Shown: positions 51,630 through 59,821, counted from the stretch's first letter. The stretch: DNA of 64,000 bases from Curtobacterium sp. MCJR17_020 (GCF_003234365.2 NZ_CP126260.1:868001-932000), one strand, 5' to 3'. Numbers and translations: made by a program. Notes: a model not told the origin generated them from the letters alone.

Positions 51630-51703
51630 GCCCCCGTGGCCCAATCGGTAGAGGCATGCGACTTAAAATCGCCGAGTTGTGGGTTCGAGTCCCACCGGGG
51701 GTA
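51630..51703 (+). tRNA. tRNA with anticodon UAA (tRNA-Leu), class I shape
   Basis: A 74-nt cloverleaf: acceptor GCCCCCG/CGGGGGT with a G1-U72 wobble, a 3-bp D-stem with GG in the loop, anticodon loop CTTAAAA (anticodon TAA at 51664-51666), 5-nt variable loop GAGTT, T-arm GTGGG-TTCGAGT-CCCAC, discriminator A73. CCA is not encoded (ACCG). UAA reads the Leu codon UUA, very rare in this GC-rich DNA. Usual bacterial tRNA-Leu has a long variable arm (class II), which is absent here. The 27-43 pair is a mismatch. Confidence 0.85.
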
Positions 51704-51758
51704 CCGAAGCGCGTCTCGCGAGAGCGACTGCGCGTGACCATGTCCGGCGGAGCTCGAC

Positions 51759-51777
51759 TTAGGGTTGCCTAACCTAA
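51759..51777 (+). promoter_or_regulatory. iron box (IdeR/DmdR/DtxR-type), upstream copy
   Basis: TTAGGGTTGCCTAACCTAA is very close to the 19-bp consensus TTAGGTTAGCCTAACCTAA (two differences by eye). It overlaps the -35 (TTGCCT, 51765-51770) of the htaA-like promoter, whose -10 is TATGCT (51788-51793). Confidence 0.8.
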
Positions 51778-51793
51778 CCCCTGTCCCTATGCT
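51765..51793 (+). promoter_or_regulatory. promoter of the HtaA-domain gene
   Basis: TTGCCT (51765-51770), 17-nt spacer, TATGCT (51788-51793). It is overlapped by one iron box and followed by another, so iron-loaded repressor should shut it off. Confidence 0.65.
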
Positions 51794-51800
51794 CAGGGAG

Positions 51801-51819
51801 TTAGGTAAGGCTACCCAAA
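51801..51819 (+). promoter_or_regulatory. iron box, downstream copy
   Basis: TTAGGTAAGGCTACCCAAA fits the iron-box pattern TTAGGTTAGGCTAACCTAA with three differences. It lies just after the expected transcription start and before the SD GGAG of the gene at 51836. Confidence 0.65.
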
Positions 51820-51835
51820 CTTGGAGACCACCCGA

Positions 51836-53380
51836 ATGCACCTGTCCTCTCCTCGCGCCCGGCGTCTGGCCGCCGGCGCGACCGCCGTCGCCCTCGGCGC
51901 GACGATCGCCGCTGCCGCCGCGCTCGGCGCCGCCCCCGCGAACGCCGCCTCCGCCGACGTCACCGACGCGTCGCTGTCCTGGAGCCTCAGCAACGAGGCC
52001 AACGCCGGCGCCTACTTCGGCGGCTGCAACTTCCTGTCCGCCGGGGTCGCCGGCAACTCGGGAGCCTCGGCTCCGTGGACCGCGACCAACCCGTCGCCCG
52101 GCTACGCCGCTTCGGCCGGCAACGTCTCGATCGCCTACCCGACGACCGCGGGCGGCACCTCGACCCCGACCTTCGCCACGAAGTGCCAGACCGGCGACGG
52201 CACCACCGTCACCCCGGCGACGAGCACCCGCGGCGTCCTGACCCTGGCCGAGGGTACCGGCACCGTCGACGCCGCAGCCGGCACCGCGGACATCGCGTGG
52301 GACGGCGGCTTCACGGTCGCGTTCTACGGTGGCTTGACGTACTGGTCCGCCGAGGACCCGGAACTGCACGTCGCAGCGGACGGCACGGGTGAGCTCACCG
52401 CCACGGTCTCGGGCTACGCGGCCTCGCGCGACGGGGGCAGCTGGGCGCCGCTCACCCCGCGCACGGTGCACCTCGCCACCCTCACCGACGTCGACGTCAC
52501 GAGCACGGGCATCACCGTGAGCCCGGACTGGCAGGGCGTCGAGCCCGCGTCGGCGACGAGCCTGAACAAGACGAACGCCGACTGGGGTTCGTGGCCGGCG
52601 GACTTCGTCGACTTCCAGAACGAGACCGGTCAGAGCTCGTACTGGTACACGTCCGGCGCGAACGACGCCGCGGCCAAGAAGCCGCAGCCGATCTCGATCG
52701 CCTACACGGCGGCCGAGGCCCCGACGCCGGAGCCGACCACCCCGGTGACCCCGGAGCCGACGACCGAGCCGAGCGAGCCCGGCACGCCGGAGCCGACGAC
52801 CGAGCCGAGCGAGCCCGGCACGCCGGAGCCGACGACCGAGCCGAGCGAGCCCGGCACGCCGGAGCCCACGACCGGCCCGACGGCGGGCCCGACCACGGAG
52901 CCCACCACCGCGCCGACCACCCCGGCACCGTCGATCAGCACCGGCGGCACCACCACCTTCACTGTCGGCGATTCGGTGCCGCTGCGCGCCGAGGGCCTGC
53001 CGACAGCGACGAAGTACTCGATCGTCCTGCACAGCGACCCCGTCGTCCTCGGCACCGTGACCACGGACGCCGACGGGGCCTTCGCGACCTCGGTCGTGAT
53101 CCCAGCGGACACCCCGGCCGGCGCGCACACCATCGCGGTGGAGTCGTCGGACGGCACCGCCGTGGTCTCGCTCGCCATCACGGTCACCGCTGACGGCACC
53201 GTCGTCGTCGACCCGGTCGACACCACCACGGCCGTCACCACCGGCGCAGCCGTGAACACCGGAGGCACCGTCTCCGGCACCTCGGCCCTGCCGTGGATCG
53301 GGCTGTCGGCCGTCGCCGTCGTCGCCCTCGGCTCGGTCGCGTTCATCGCGTACCGCCGCCGCGTCACCCAGCAGGACTGA
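51836..53380 (+). CDS. HtaA-domain cell-surface protein (heme/iron uptake)
   Basis: A 514-residue exported protein. A signal peptide (LAAGATAVALGATIAAAAAL, cut near ANA-AS) precedes one HtaA domain (about residues 45-290; SLSWSLSNEANAGAYFGGCN, GTVDAAAGTADIAWDGG, FYGGLTYWSAEDPELH), a Pro/Glu/Thr linker with three 12-residue repeats PEPTTEPSEPGT, an Ig-like domain (TFTVGDSVPLRAEGL) and a C-terminal membrane helix with basic tail (LPWIGLSAVAVVALGSVAFI, then RRR). HtaA domains bind heme in corynebacteria. Two iron boxes at its promoter indicate iron-starvation induction. A sortase gene follows. Confidence 0.88.
   Translation: MHLSSPRARRLAAGATAVALGATIAAAAALGAAPANAASADVTDASLSWSLSNEANAGAYFGGCNFLSAGVAGNSGASAPWTATNPSPGYAASAGNVSIAYPTTAGGTSTPTFATKCQTGDGTTVTPATSTRGVLTLAEGTGTVDAAAGTADIAWDGGFTVAFYGGLTYWSAEDPELHVAADGTGELTATVSGYAASRDGGSWAPLTPRTVHLATLTDVDVTSTGITVSPDWQGVEPASATSLNKTNADWGSWPADFVDFQNETGQSSYWYTSGANDAAAKKPQPISIAYTAAEAPTPEPTTPVTPEPTTEPSEPGTPEPTTEPSEPGTPEPTTEPSEPGTPEPTTGPTAGPTTEPTTAPTTPAPSISTGGTTTFTVGDSVPLRAEGLPTATKYSIVLHSDPVVLGTVTTDADGAFATSVVIPADTPAGAHTIAVESSDGTAVVSLAITVTADGTVVVDPVDTTTAVTTGAAVNTGGTVSGTSALPWIGLSAVAVVALGSVAFIAYRRRVTQQD
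52751..52866 (+). repeat. 36-bp tandem repeats (3 copies) in the surface-protein linker
   Basis: Three nearly identical 36-bp units at 52751-52786, 52787-52822 and 52823-52858 plus a partial copy, each coding PEPTTEPSEPGT. Copy number may vary between strains by slippage or recombination. Confidence 0.85.
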
Positions 53381-53433
53381 CGCACCGGGATCCGCGGGGC
53401 GGTCGACCCCGCCACGCGGATCCCGGCACCCAG

Positions 53434-53467
53434 GTGTCGGAGGGGAGGCGCGCCTCCCGTCCGACAC
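53434..53467. terminator. 34-bp near-perfect palindrome between htaA-like gene and sortase gene
   Basis: GTGTCGGAGGGGAGGCG (53434-53450) abuts CGCCTCCCGTCCGACAC (53451-53467), one mismatch in 17 pairs. The core GGAGGCG/CGCCTCC and the trailing GTCCGAC tie it to the GC hairpin repeat family. Confidence 0.65.
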
Positions 53468-53493
53468 ATTCGTCACCATCCACGGAACCCATC

Positions 53494-54177
53494 GTGACCA
53501 CCCCACGCACCACGCCCTGCAGGGGGCGGCCCCGCCATCGCGGCGGCGCGCTGCTCTGGACGATCGCCGTGCTCGCCGCGGCGACCCTCGTGGTCGGCGT
53601 GGTCGGTGTGGTCACGGCGACCACCGGAGCCGCATCGCCGACGGCGATCACCGGCACGTCGCTCGACGGCGAGCAGGTCACGCTCGACCCGGGCGAGTCG
53701 GGGACGGCGGCGTCTGCGTCGAACGCCGTCGCCGACACCGGCGTCCAGCTCGTGGTGCCGTCGGTCGGGCTCGACGTGCCGCTCGGCGAACTGGACGCCG
53801 TCGACGGGCAGATCACGCCGCCGGGGTTCAGCGAGGCCTACCGGGTCCGCAACGTGGGGGTCCCGCTGGCGGACCGCGCGGACGGCACCGTGTTCGTCGT
53901 CATGCACTCGCTGCGGAACGGTGCGATCGGTCCGGGCAACCTGCTCATCGACGTCGACGGGCAACGCTCCGAGGTCGCGGTCGGCAGCAGCGTCCGGATC
54001 GGCGACGCGCGGTGGACGGTGACCGGCTCCGAGCGGATCACGAAGGCGACCGTGGCCGCCGACGCCGACGTCTGGGCGGACGAGCCCGGCCGGCTCCTGC
54101 TCATCACGTGCCTGCAGCGGCCGGACGGTTCCGCCTCGGTCGACAACGTGGTCATCGAGGCCACGCTCGATCGCTAA
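53494..54177 (+). CDS. sortase, class E/F-like
   Basis: A 227-residue membrane-anchored transpeptidase. A single N-terminal helix (ALLWTIAVLAAATLVVGVVG) precedes a sortase fold from VQLVVPSVGLDVPLGELDAV; the catalytic His is in VVMHSLRNGAIGPGN and the Cys in LLLITCLQRPDG, with an Arg close behind. Actinobacterial sortases of this type anchor surface proteins carrying LPxTG/LAxTG-type signals. It follows the HtaA-domain protein, whose C-terminus has a sorting-signal-like shape (LPWIG, helix, basic tail). GTG 53494 is the start; the frame open upstream crosses the palindrome. Confidence 0.8.
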   Translation: MTTPRTTPCRGRPRHRGGALLWTIAVLAAATLVVGVVGVVTATTGAASPTAITGTSLDGEQVTLDPGESGTAASASNAVADTGVQLVVPSVGLDVPLGELDAVDGQITPPGFSEAYRVRNVGVPLADRADGTVFVVMHSLRNGAIGPGNLLIDVDGQRSEVAVGSSVRIGDARWTVTGSERITKATVAADADVWADEPGRLLLITCLQRPDGSASVDNVVIEATLDR

Positions 54178-54180
54178 CAT
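54175..54180 (+). promoter_or_regulatory. -10-like TAACAT for the thrE-like leaderless start
   Basis: TAACAT ends 7 nt before the GTG at 54188, overlapping the sortase stop codon region. Confidence 0.4.
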
Positions 54181-54187
54181 CGCCTGC

Positions 54188-55528
54188 GTGGTCGGACTCG
54201 GAAGCGCACTCGCGAACCTGCAGAACGCCCTCCGTCGGCCCGAGGCCCACGTCGAGGTCGTCGACGGCGAGACCGTCCCCGTCGGCATGCTCCTCGGCAC
54301 GCTCGGTGCGCTGCTGCTCGACGCGGGCAGCTCCGTCACCGACGTCCGCTCGGCGCTCGAGAAGGCCCGCGACGCCGCCGGGGTCGGTCCGACCCTGGCG
54401 ATCGGGGTGCTGCCGGCGCTCGTGATGGTGAGCGAGGTCTCGACCGGTGCGGCGACGATCGTGAACGCCGAGGGCGTCGAGCTGTCGTCGCGACAGGCTG
54501 CACGGGCGAACCGGGTCGTGCTCGGGTTGGAGAGCGGCTCCATCGCCCTCGCCGAGATCCCCGCGCGGGTCCGGGCCATGCGGGCCGGCACCGTCCCGCC
54601 GCCCGCACTGCCGTGGATCCTCGGCAACGCGCTGACGTCCGCCGGGCTCGCCGTCGTGTTCCGGTGCCCGTGGTGGGCGATCCTGCTCGCGCTCCTGGTC
54701 GGTGCGCTCGTCGGGGTCATCGGCCTGCTGCTCCGGCGCTTCCGCGAGGCCGTCGCGATCATCCCGTTCCTGGCGGCCTTCGTGTCGACGGCCATCGTCG
54801 GACTCGTCGCCGCGGGTGCCGGGTTCGAGCAGGTCCCGCTGTTCGCCGTGTGCGCCCCGGTGGCGGTGTTCGTCCCCGGTGCCCTCATCACCAACGCCCT
54901 GCTCGAGCTGACCGCAGCGGACATCGTGACCGGGTCCTCGCGGCTGGTCCAGGGGCTCATCATGCTCGGCTTCATGGCGGCCGGCATCGCCTCGGGCAGC
55001 GCCCTGACCGGGCTGCACGTCGACCCGTCCTCAGCGGCGCTCGTCGGCGAGGTCGCCGGCGTCGGCACGGACCTGGCCGGGTGGGAGTCCGTGCCGTCCT
55101 ACTGGGTGTCGTGGGTCGCCGTGGTGGTCCTGGCGGTCGGCCTCGGCCTGGTGTTCCGCTCGGGCTGGCGGCTGACGCTCGTGTCGGTGGCGGTCATGGT
55201 CACCGCGTACGCCCTGGTGAGCGGGACGACGCCGGTGTGGGGGAGCGTCGTCGCGACCGGTGCGACGGCGGCGCTGCTGTTCGTCGCGACCCGGTTGCTC
55301 GAGCGGCTCGTGCCGGCGATCCCGGCGACCGTGTCGTTCTTCCCGGCGTTCCTGCTGCTCGTCCCCGGGACCGTCGGGCTGGTGGCGGTGGCCACGTTCG
55401 ACCCCGAGTCCCTCGCGACACCCCTGGCGACCTTCGTCAGCCTGTGCATCGGGACGAAGATCGGCGGGCTGCTGCCGGGCCTGTTCGCCCGGAACGCGCC
55501 GAGCCGCGGGGTGGACGCGACCAGCTGA
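54188..55528 (+). CDS. threonine/serine exporter family protein (ThrE-like)
   Basis: A 446-residue protein: an N-terminal soluble ThrE/DUF1212 domain (ALLLDAGSSVTDVRSALEKA, then LAIGVLPALVMVSEVSTG) and about ten membrane helices comprising the ThrE and ThrE_2 halves (WWAILLALLVGALVGVIGLL; FFPAFLLLVPGTVGLVAVAT). In Corynebacterium ThrE exports threonine and serine. The gene begins 10 nt after the sortase stop and ends before a hairpin repeat and the convergent acyl-CoA synthetase. Confidence 0.88.
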   Translation: MVGLGSALANLQNALRRPEAHVEVVDGETVPVGMLLGTLGALLLDAGSSVTDVRSALEKARDAAGVGPTLAIGVLPALVMVSEVSTGAATIVNAEGVELSSRQAARANRVVLGLESGSIALAEIPARVRAMRAGTVPPPALPWILGNALTSAGLAVVFRCPWWAILLALLVGALVGVIGLLLRRFREAVAIIPFLAAFVSTAIVGLVAAGAGFEQVPLFAVCAPVAVFVPGALITNALLELTAADIVTGSSRLVQGLIMLGFMAAGIASGSALTGLHVDPSSAALVGEVAGVGTDLAGWESVPSYWVSWVAVVVLAVGLGLVFRSGWRLTLVSVAVMVTAYALVSGTTPVWGSVVATGATAALLFVATRLLERLVPAIPATVSFFPAFLLLVPGTVGLVAVATFDPESLATPLATFVSLCIGTKIGGLLPGLFARNAPSRGVDATS

Positions 55529-55534
55529 CGGCCT

Positions 55535-55566
55535 GGAGGCGCGGGGCGGGGCCGCCACGGGCCTCC
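55535..55566. terminator. GC-rich hairpin repeat between convergent genes
   Basis: GGAGGCGCGGGGCGG (55535-55549) pairs with CCGCCACGGGCCTCC (55552-55566) with two mismatches. The right arm equals that of the element at 12745. Placed 3' of both the ThrE-like gene and the acyl-CoA synthetase, it suits a bidirectional terminator. Confidence 0.65.
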
Positions 55567-55595
55567 CGTCCGACGCCGCGCACGTGCAGAGCCCG

Positions 55596-57305
55596 CTACG
55601 GCTCGAGCAGCCGGCCCACCGCCTGGTCCTCCGCTGCCGTCGCCTTGGCGAGGTAGTGCACCTTCTTGCCCGTCGCGTTGTACGGCAGCTCGTCGACGAA
55701 CCGGTACCGCCTCGGCCGCTTGTAGCGGGCGAGCCCGGGGTGCGAGCCCGTCCACTCCTCGAGCACGGCGGCGGCTGCGACGTCGTCTTCCGGCAGCCGT
55801 CCCGCTGCACGGACCACGTACGCCGTGACGACCTCGCCCCAACGCTCGTCCGGGATCCCGACGACGATCGAGTCGGCGACCCCCGGGTGCTCCTGCAGCG
55901 CGGCCTCGACCTGGACGGGGTGCACGTTCTCGCCGCCGGAGATGATCATGTCGTCCTTGCGGCCGACGATCGTGACCCGCTCGTGCTCGTCCCACGTCGC
56001 GAGGTCGCCGGGGTAGAACCAGCCGTTCGCGAACTTCTCCGCCTCGAGGCCCGGGTTGCGGTACGAGTAGCCGGACTTCACGGTCCGGACCGCGAACTCG
56101 CCGATCTCGGCGCCGTCCTTCGGCACGGTGTCACTCGGGTCCGCCAGGCGGTCCTCGTACACGCGCACGACGGCGACGTCGTCGTCCGTCGACGCGCGGC
56201 CGGTGGAGCCGGCGCCGTCGGGGAAGTCCTCGGGACGCAGGAACGTGTTCCAGAAGGTCTCGGTCGTGCCGTAGCCGTTGAAGATCCGCGGGGACAGGAG
56301 CTCCTGGTAGCGGAGTGCAGCGGCACGGTCGAGCGGTGCACCCATCGTGACGATGCCGTGCAGGGACGACAGGTCGCGTGGTCGCCCCTCTTGCGCGTTC
56401 GCGAGCTGCACCAGGTTCGGCGGCGCACCGATCAGGAACGTCAGCCGCTCGGACTCGACCAGGTCGAGCACCCGCTCGGCGTCGAAGTGCCGCAGGGTCG
56501 TGAGCTCGGCGCCGACGTAGAACACCGGGTTCGGGCCACCCGAGTACAGGCCGCCACGGTGGAACAGCGGCGACATGTTGAGCGTCTTGTCGAAGGGGCT
56601 GAGGGGGAAGTGCATCACGACGTCGTGGGCGCTGAGCACCTCGACCAGGCTCGGCAGGGGCACCGGCTTCGGTCGCCCGGTGGTGCCGGAGGTGTAGAGC
56701 CGAGTGGTCTCGTCGTAGGTGCTGCGGGGTTCGGTCGCGGCGAGTTCGGCGGGCGTGACGGGGTCGGCGGCGAGGAGTGCGGTGAACGCGACGCGGGCGT
56801 CGCGTGTGGCGTGCGCGTCTTGGCCGTCGCGTGCGGCGTGGTCGTCACCACCGACGACGATGACGTGGTCGGGACGGTGCGGCGCGGTCTCGAGCGCTCG
56901 GGCGATGTCGTCGCCGCGCGCCGCGTCGTGCACCAGCACCACGGGCGCGGAGTCCTCGATGATGAAGGCGACCTCGTCGGGCGCGAGCCGGAAGTTCGTG
57001 GGCGAGAACACCGCGCCGATGCGGTGGCACGCCAGGTAGAGCATCGCGAACTCGGGCGAGTTGAACAGCTCGACCATCACGACCGAACCGCGACCGACAC
57101 CGTGCCGGAGGAGCCACCCGCCGATGTGGTCGACGACGACCCCGAGTTCCGTGTAGGTCCACGACCGACCCGTGTCCGGGTCGCGCAGCGCGGGCCGGTC
57201 CGCGAAGCGGTGGGTGTTCCGCGCGAAGCCGTTCGCGTACGTGTAGCTGCCCTCGAACACCTCGCGGAACCGCGTCGGGTCGTAGTCGGATCGGGTCTCG
57301 GTCAT
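55596..57305 (-). CDS. AMP-dependent acyl-CoA synthetase / ligase
   Basis: A 569-residue ANL-superfamily enzyme that activates a carboxylate with ATP and couples it to CoA. Adenylation motifs are TRLYTSGTTGRPKPVPL (about 205), FNGYGTTETFWN (about 330), GWFYPGDLATWDEHERVTIVGRKDD (about 430) and the catalytic-lysine end YNATGKKVHY. The chain length of the substrate is unknown; overall pattern is like fatty-acid or aryl-CoA ligases. A low-complexity insert rich in Asp/His/Ala/Arg lies near residue 150. The second ATG (57305) fits the SD AGGGAG better than 57308. Confidence 0.88.
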   Translation of the reverse strand: MTETRSDYDPTRFREVFEGSYTYANGFARNTHRFADRPALRDPDTGRSWTYTELGVVVDHIGGWLLRHGVGRGSVVMVELFNSPEFAMLYLACHRIGAVFSPTNFRLAPDEVAFIIEDSAPVVLVHDAARGDDIARALETAPHRPDHVIVVGGDDHAARDGQDAHATRDARVAFTALLAADPVTPAELAATEPRSTYDETTRLYTSGTTGRPKPVPLPSLVEVLSAHDVVMHFPLSPFDKTLNMSPLFHRGGLYSGGPNPVFYVGAELTTLRHFDAERVLDLVESERLTFLIGAPPNLVQLANAQEGRPRDLSSLHGIVTMGAPLDRAAALRYQELLSPRIFNGYGTTETFWNTFLRPEDFPDGAGSTGRASTDDDVAVVRVYEDRLADPSDTVPKDGAEIGEFAVRTVKSGYSYRNPGLEAEKFANGWFYPGDLATWDEHERVTIVGRKDDMIISGGENVHPVQVEAALQEHPGVADSIVVGIPDERWGEVVTAYVVRAAGRLPEDDVAAAAVLEEWTGSHPGLARYKRPRRYRFVDELPYNATGKKVHYLAKATAAEDQAVGRLLEP

Positions 57306-57377
57306 CATCGCTCCCTGGGGCGGTCGAACGGCGCGTCACGCACCGATCGTCACTGTATCCGCCGCGCGGGGACGGCG

Positions 57378-57390
57378 GACGGGAGGCCCG
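57378..57390. repeat. half copy of the GC hairpin repeat
   Basis: GGACGGGAGGCCCG-like sequence just 3' of the minus-strand gene ending at 57398. Only one arm is present; the complementary arm is lost. Confidence 0.45.
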
Positions 57391-57397
57391 GTGCGGG

Positions 57398-59764
57398 TCA
57401 GGCGGCCGCGTCCGGTCGCGCGGTGCGCGCCCAGAACCAGGCCCCGATCGCGCCCGCCACGCAGGCCGCGCCGACCGCGCCGAGCAGCACCGGCGACGCG
57501 TGGGTCCCCGAGGGACCCGAGTAGACCGCGGCGGTGAGCGCGACCGCGACGACCGCCAGTGCTACGTACCGGCCACGCGAGGCCGTCAGGACCGCACTGC
57601 CGGCGGACCCGGCGAACGGCAGCAGTGTCGCGACGACGGCACCGACCCCGCCGACGCACAGGGTGATGGCGAACTCCGACGTCAACGCGGACCAGAAGCC
57701 CCCGCCCGCGGTCAGGCTGTGGAGCACCCACCCCGCGGTCGCGAGTCCGAGCAGCGCGACCGTCCGCCAGGTCGCGCTCCGGGCACCGGCGGCGATCCCG
57801 GAGCCGAGGCGCAGTGCGGCGGTGTCCAGGTCGGGGCGTCCCGACGGCACGAGCACCACCCCGACGATCAGGGCCGGGGAGAGATCCGCGGCCCGCGTGA
57901 TCCCGCACGCCACGAGCGCCGCGAGCACCAGCCACGGGGACACCCGGAAGCCCACCGCACGGTGGTCGGGCCCGGCTGCCCACCGGGTCACGAGCACCAC
58001 GGCCGCCGTGAGCACCGCGGTGCCGAGCAGCACGGCGATGGCGAGGCGGACGTAGCGGGCCTCGAGCGAGACGCCCACGCCGAGCAGCGTGCACAGGGCG
58101 GCGACGGCCACCGCGACCGTGATCGACACCCACGTCGGCAGCACGTCGTCCGACCCGGAGCGGTCCGAGCGCGGGCGGTTCCGCCCGAGCAGTCCGGCGA
58201 AGGGCGAGCGGATGCGCCCGCGGGCAGCGGCGGCGACCAGCGCGAGGGGTGCGGCGATCAGCAGGAGGAACCCGGCGGCGACGGCCGTGGCGATCAGGAC
58301 GGTCCGCCACGAGAACGCGGCCTGGATCGTCGGAACGGTGCGGTCGTAGGCGGTGGCGGCGGTCCAGTCGCCCGCGGGGCCCGACCAGTCGGTGTGCCCG
58401 CCGCCGGAGCCCGCGGCCCCGGGGATGCTCGTGCCGGTCGGCTCGGTGCCGTCACCGGGCGCTGCCGCTGATCCGGGGCCGTCGTCGCCGGTGCCGTTCT
58501 CGCTGCCGCCCGCGTTCCCGGTGCCGGCCGGGGTCCCCGTGTCGCCGGGGGTCTGGCCGTCACCCGGTGCGGTCGTGGTGCCGGTGCCGGTAGAGCCGGT
58601 GCCGTTGGTCGGTGCGTCCCCGCCGGTGCCGGGGGTGCTGGGGATGCCGGGGGTTCCGTTCGGGGTGCCCGAGGTCGACCACACCGTGACCTGCACGGCA
58701 GCGGACGACCGTGAGTAGTTGCCGGCGGCGTCGTGCTGCGTCGCGGTGAGGTCGTGTCCGCCGGCGCGCAGCTGCGACCCCGCGGTGGAGCAGGACCAGG
58801 AACCGTTCGCAGTGACCTCGGCCCGGCAGACGGGTGCGCGGTCGACGTAGACGGTCACGTCGGCACCGGGTTCGCCGGTGCCGCGGACGACCGTGGCGCG
58901 CGAACCGACGCGGTCGCCGTCGTCGGGTGCGGTGATCCGCGGGGCCGCCGGTGCTGTGCGGTCGACCGTGATCCGCACCGGGGCCGAGGACGCACTGCGC
59001 AGGTCGGAGCGGTAGCCGCGCGCGGTGCTGGCGGTCTGCGAGGCGGTCACGGTGACGGTCGCGTCGGACCGCAGCGCGAGCGAGGTCACCCACCGACCGT
59101 CCGGGCCGACCGGGGCGGTCTGCTGCGTCGACGATCCGGAGACCGACAGCACCACGGTGGAACCGGGGAAGCCCGTGCCGGAGAGCGCGCCGCTGGTCGG
59201 GTGGTCGGACGCGATGGTCGGCGGCACGATGACGTCGGAGGCCGGGGCACTCGCGGGCGGCTGGCTCGGCGCGGTGACGTCCCGCACCGTGAAGACCTGC
59301 TGCGGACCCGACCGCACCGTACCGAGGCACGACCACGAACCGTTCGCCTGCACCTGGGCCGAGCACCCGGTCGAACCGGTCGACGCGGGGCCGGCGACGC
59401 GGACGACGTGCGCCGGGGTCCCGGTGCCGTGGAACCGGGCGGTGCTGCTCGTCACGTCCCCCGGGTCGGCGATGGTCGGTGCGACGGGCGGTCTCCCGGT
59501 GGACGCGGGCGGGGGCGTGGGGGTGCCGGGCCGACCGCTGCTCGGCGGACCCACGAGTTCGCCCGGTGCGGGGGTCGCGGTGCTGGCGGCGCTGACGCGT
59601 TCGGTCTCCGCGGAGTTCGACTGTCCGGGGTTCGCGGCACCGGCGAACGCGGGGGCGGCTGCCGCCGCCAGCAGCGCCGCGGCGAGGACCGCTGTGGCCG
59701 AGGCGAGCGCGACGAACCGGGTACGACGACGAGGGCCGTCGCCCCCGACGGCCCGGTCGTCCAC
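57398..59764 (-). CDS. large exported protein with Ig-like repeats and multi-TM C-terminal half
   Basis: About 788 residues. A signal peptide (FVALASATAVLAAALLAAAA) leads to three Ig-like repeats (about residues 75-335), two of which carry a paired-Cys pattern around NGSWSC; a Gly/Thr/Pro/Asn linker of about 110 residues; then eight or nine membrane helices to the end. No known enzyme motif. The organisation suggests a surface protein whose domains project through the wall from a membrane module. GTG 59764 is chosen: GAGGGG lies 5 nt upstream, and the ATG at 59794 would overlap the -10 of the promoter at 59793-59821. Confidence 0.7.
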   Translation of the reverse strand: MDDRAVGGDGPRRRTRFVALASATAVLAAALLAAAAAPAFAGAANPGQSNSAETERVSAASTATPAPGELVGPPSSGRPGTPTPPPASTGRPPVAPTIADPGDVTSSTARFHGTGTPAHVVRVAGPASTGSTGCSAQVQANGSWSCLGTVRSGPQQVFTVRDVTAPSQPPASAPASDVIVPPTIASDHPTSGALSGTGFPGSTVVLSVSGSSTQQTAPVGPDGRWVTSLALRSDATVTVTASQTASTARGYRSDLRSASSAPVRITVDRTAPAAPRITAPDDGDRVGSRATVVRGTGEPGADVTVYVDRAPVCRAEVTANGSWSCSTAGSQLRAGGHDLTATQHDAAGNYSRSSAAVQVTVWSTSGTPNGTPGIPSTPGTGGDAPTNGTGSTGTGTTTAPGDGQTPGDTGTPAGTGNAGGSENGTGDDGPGSAAAPGDGTEPTGTSIPGAAGSGGGHTDWSGPAGDWTAATAYDRTVPTIQAAFSWRTVLIATAVAAGFLLLIAAPLALVAAAARGRIRSPFAGLLGRNRPRSDRSGSDDVLPTWVSITVAVAVAALCTLLGVGVSLEARYVRLAIAVLLGTAVLTAAVVLVTRWAAGPDHRAVGFRVSPWLVLAALVACGITRAADLSPALIVGVVLVPSGRPDLDTAALRLGSGIAAGARSATWRTVALLGLATAGWVLHSLTAGGGFWSALTSEFAITLCVGGVGAVVATLLPFAGSAGSAVLTASRGRYVALAVVAVALTAAVYSGPSGTHASPVLLGAVGAACVAGAIGAWFWARTARPDAAA

Positions 59765-59792
59765 GTTGTCCCCTCGCGTGCTCACCGGCTCC

Positions 59793-59821
59793 ATCCCACG
59801 TGATGTGGGCCGCTGGGTCAA
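59793..59821 (-). promoter_or_regulatory. promoter of the Ig-like/multi-TM surface protein gene
   Basis: Minus strand: -35 TTGACC (59821-59816), 17-nt spacer, -10-like TGGGAT (59798-59793). A CCCAC/GTGGG dyad overlaps the -10. Confidence 0.4.

Noticed and set aside
52751..52866. CRISPR-like array of 36-bp repeats
   Set aside because: The repeats are directly abutting with no spacers and code for a Pro/Glu/Thr linker in a surface protein.
50069..53506. A minus-strand open frame of 1145 codons
   Set aside because: Antisense to ndh, the tRNA and the HtaA-domain gene. Its repeats are the mirror of the PEPTTEPSEPGT repeats.
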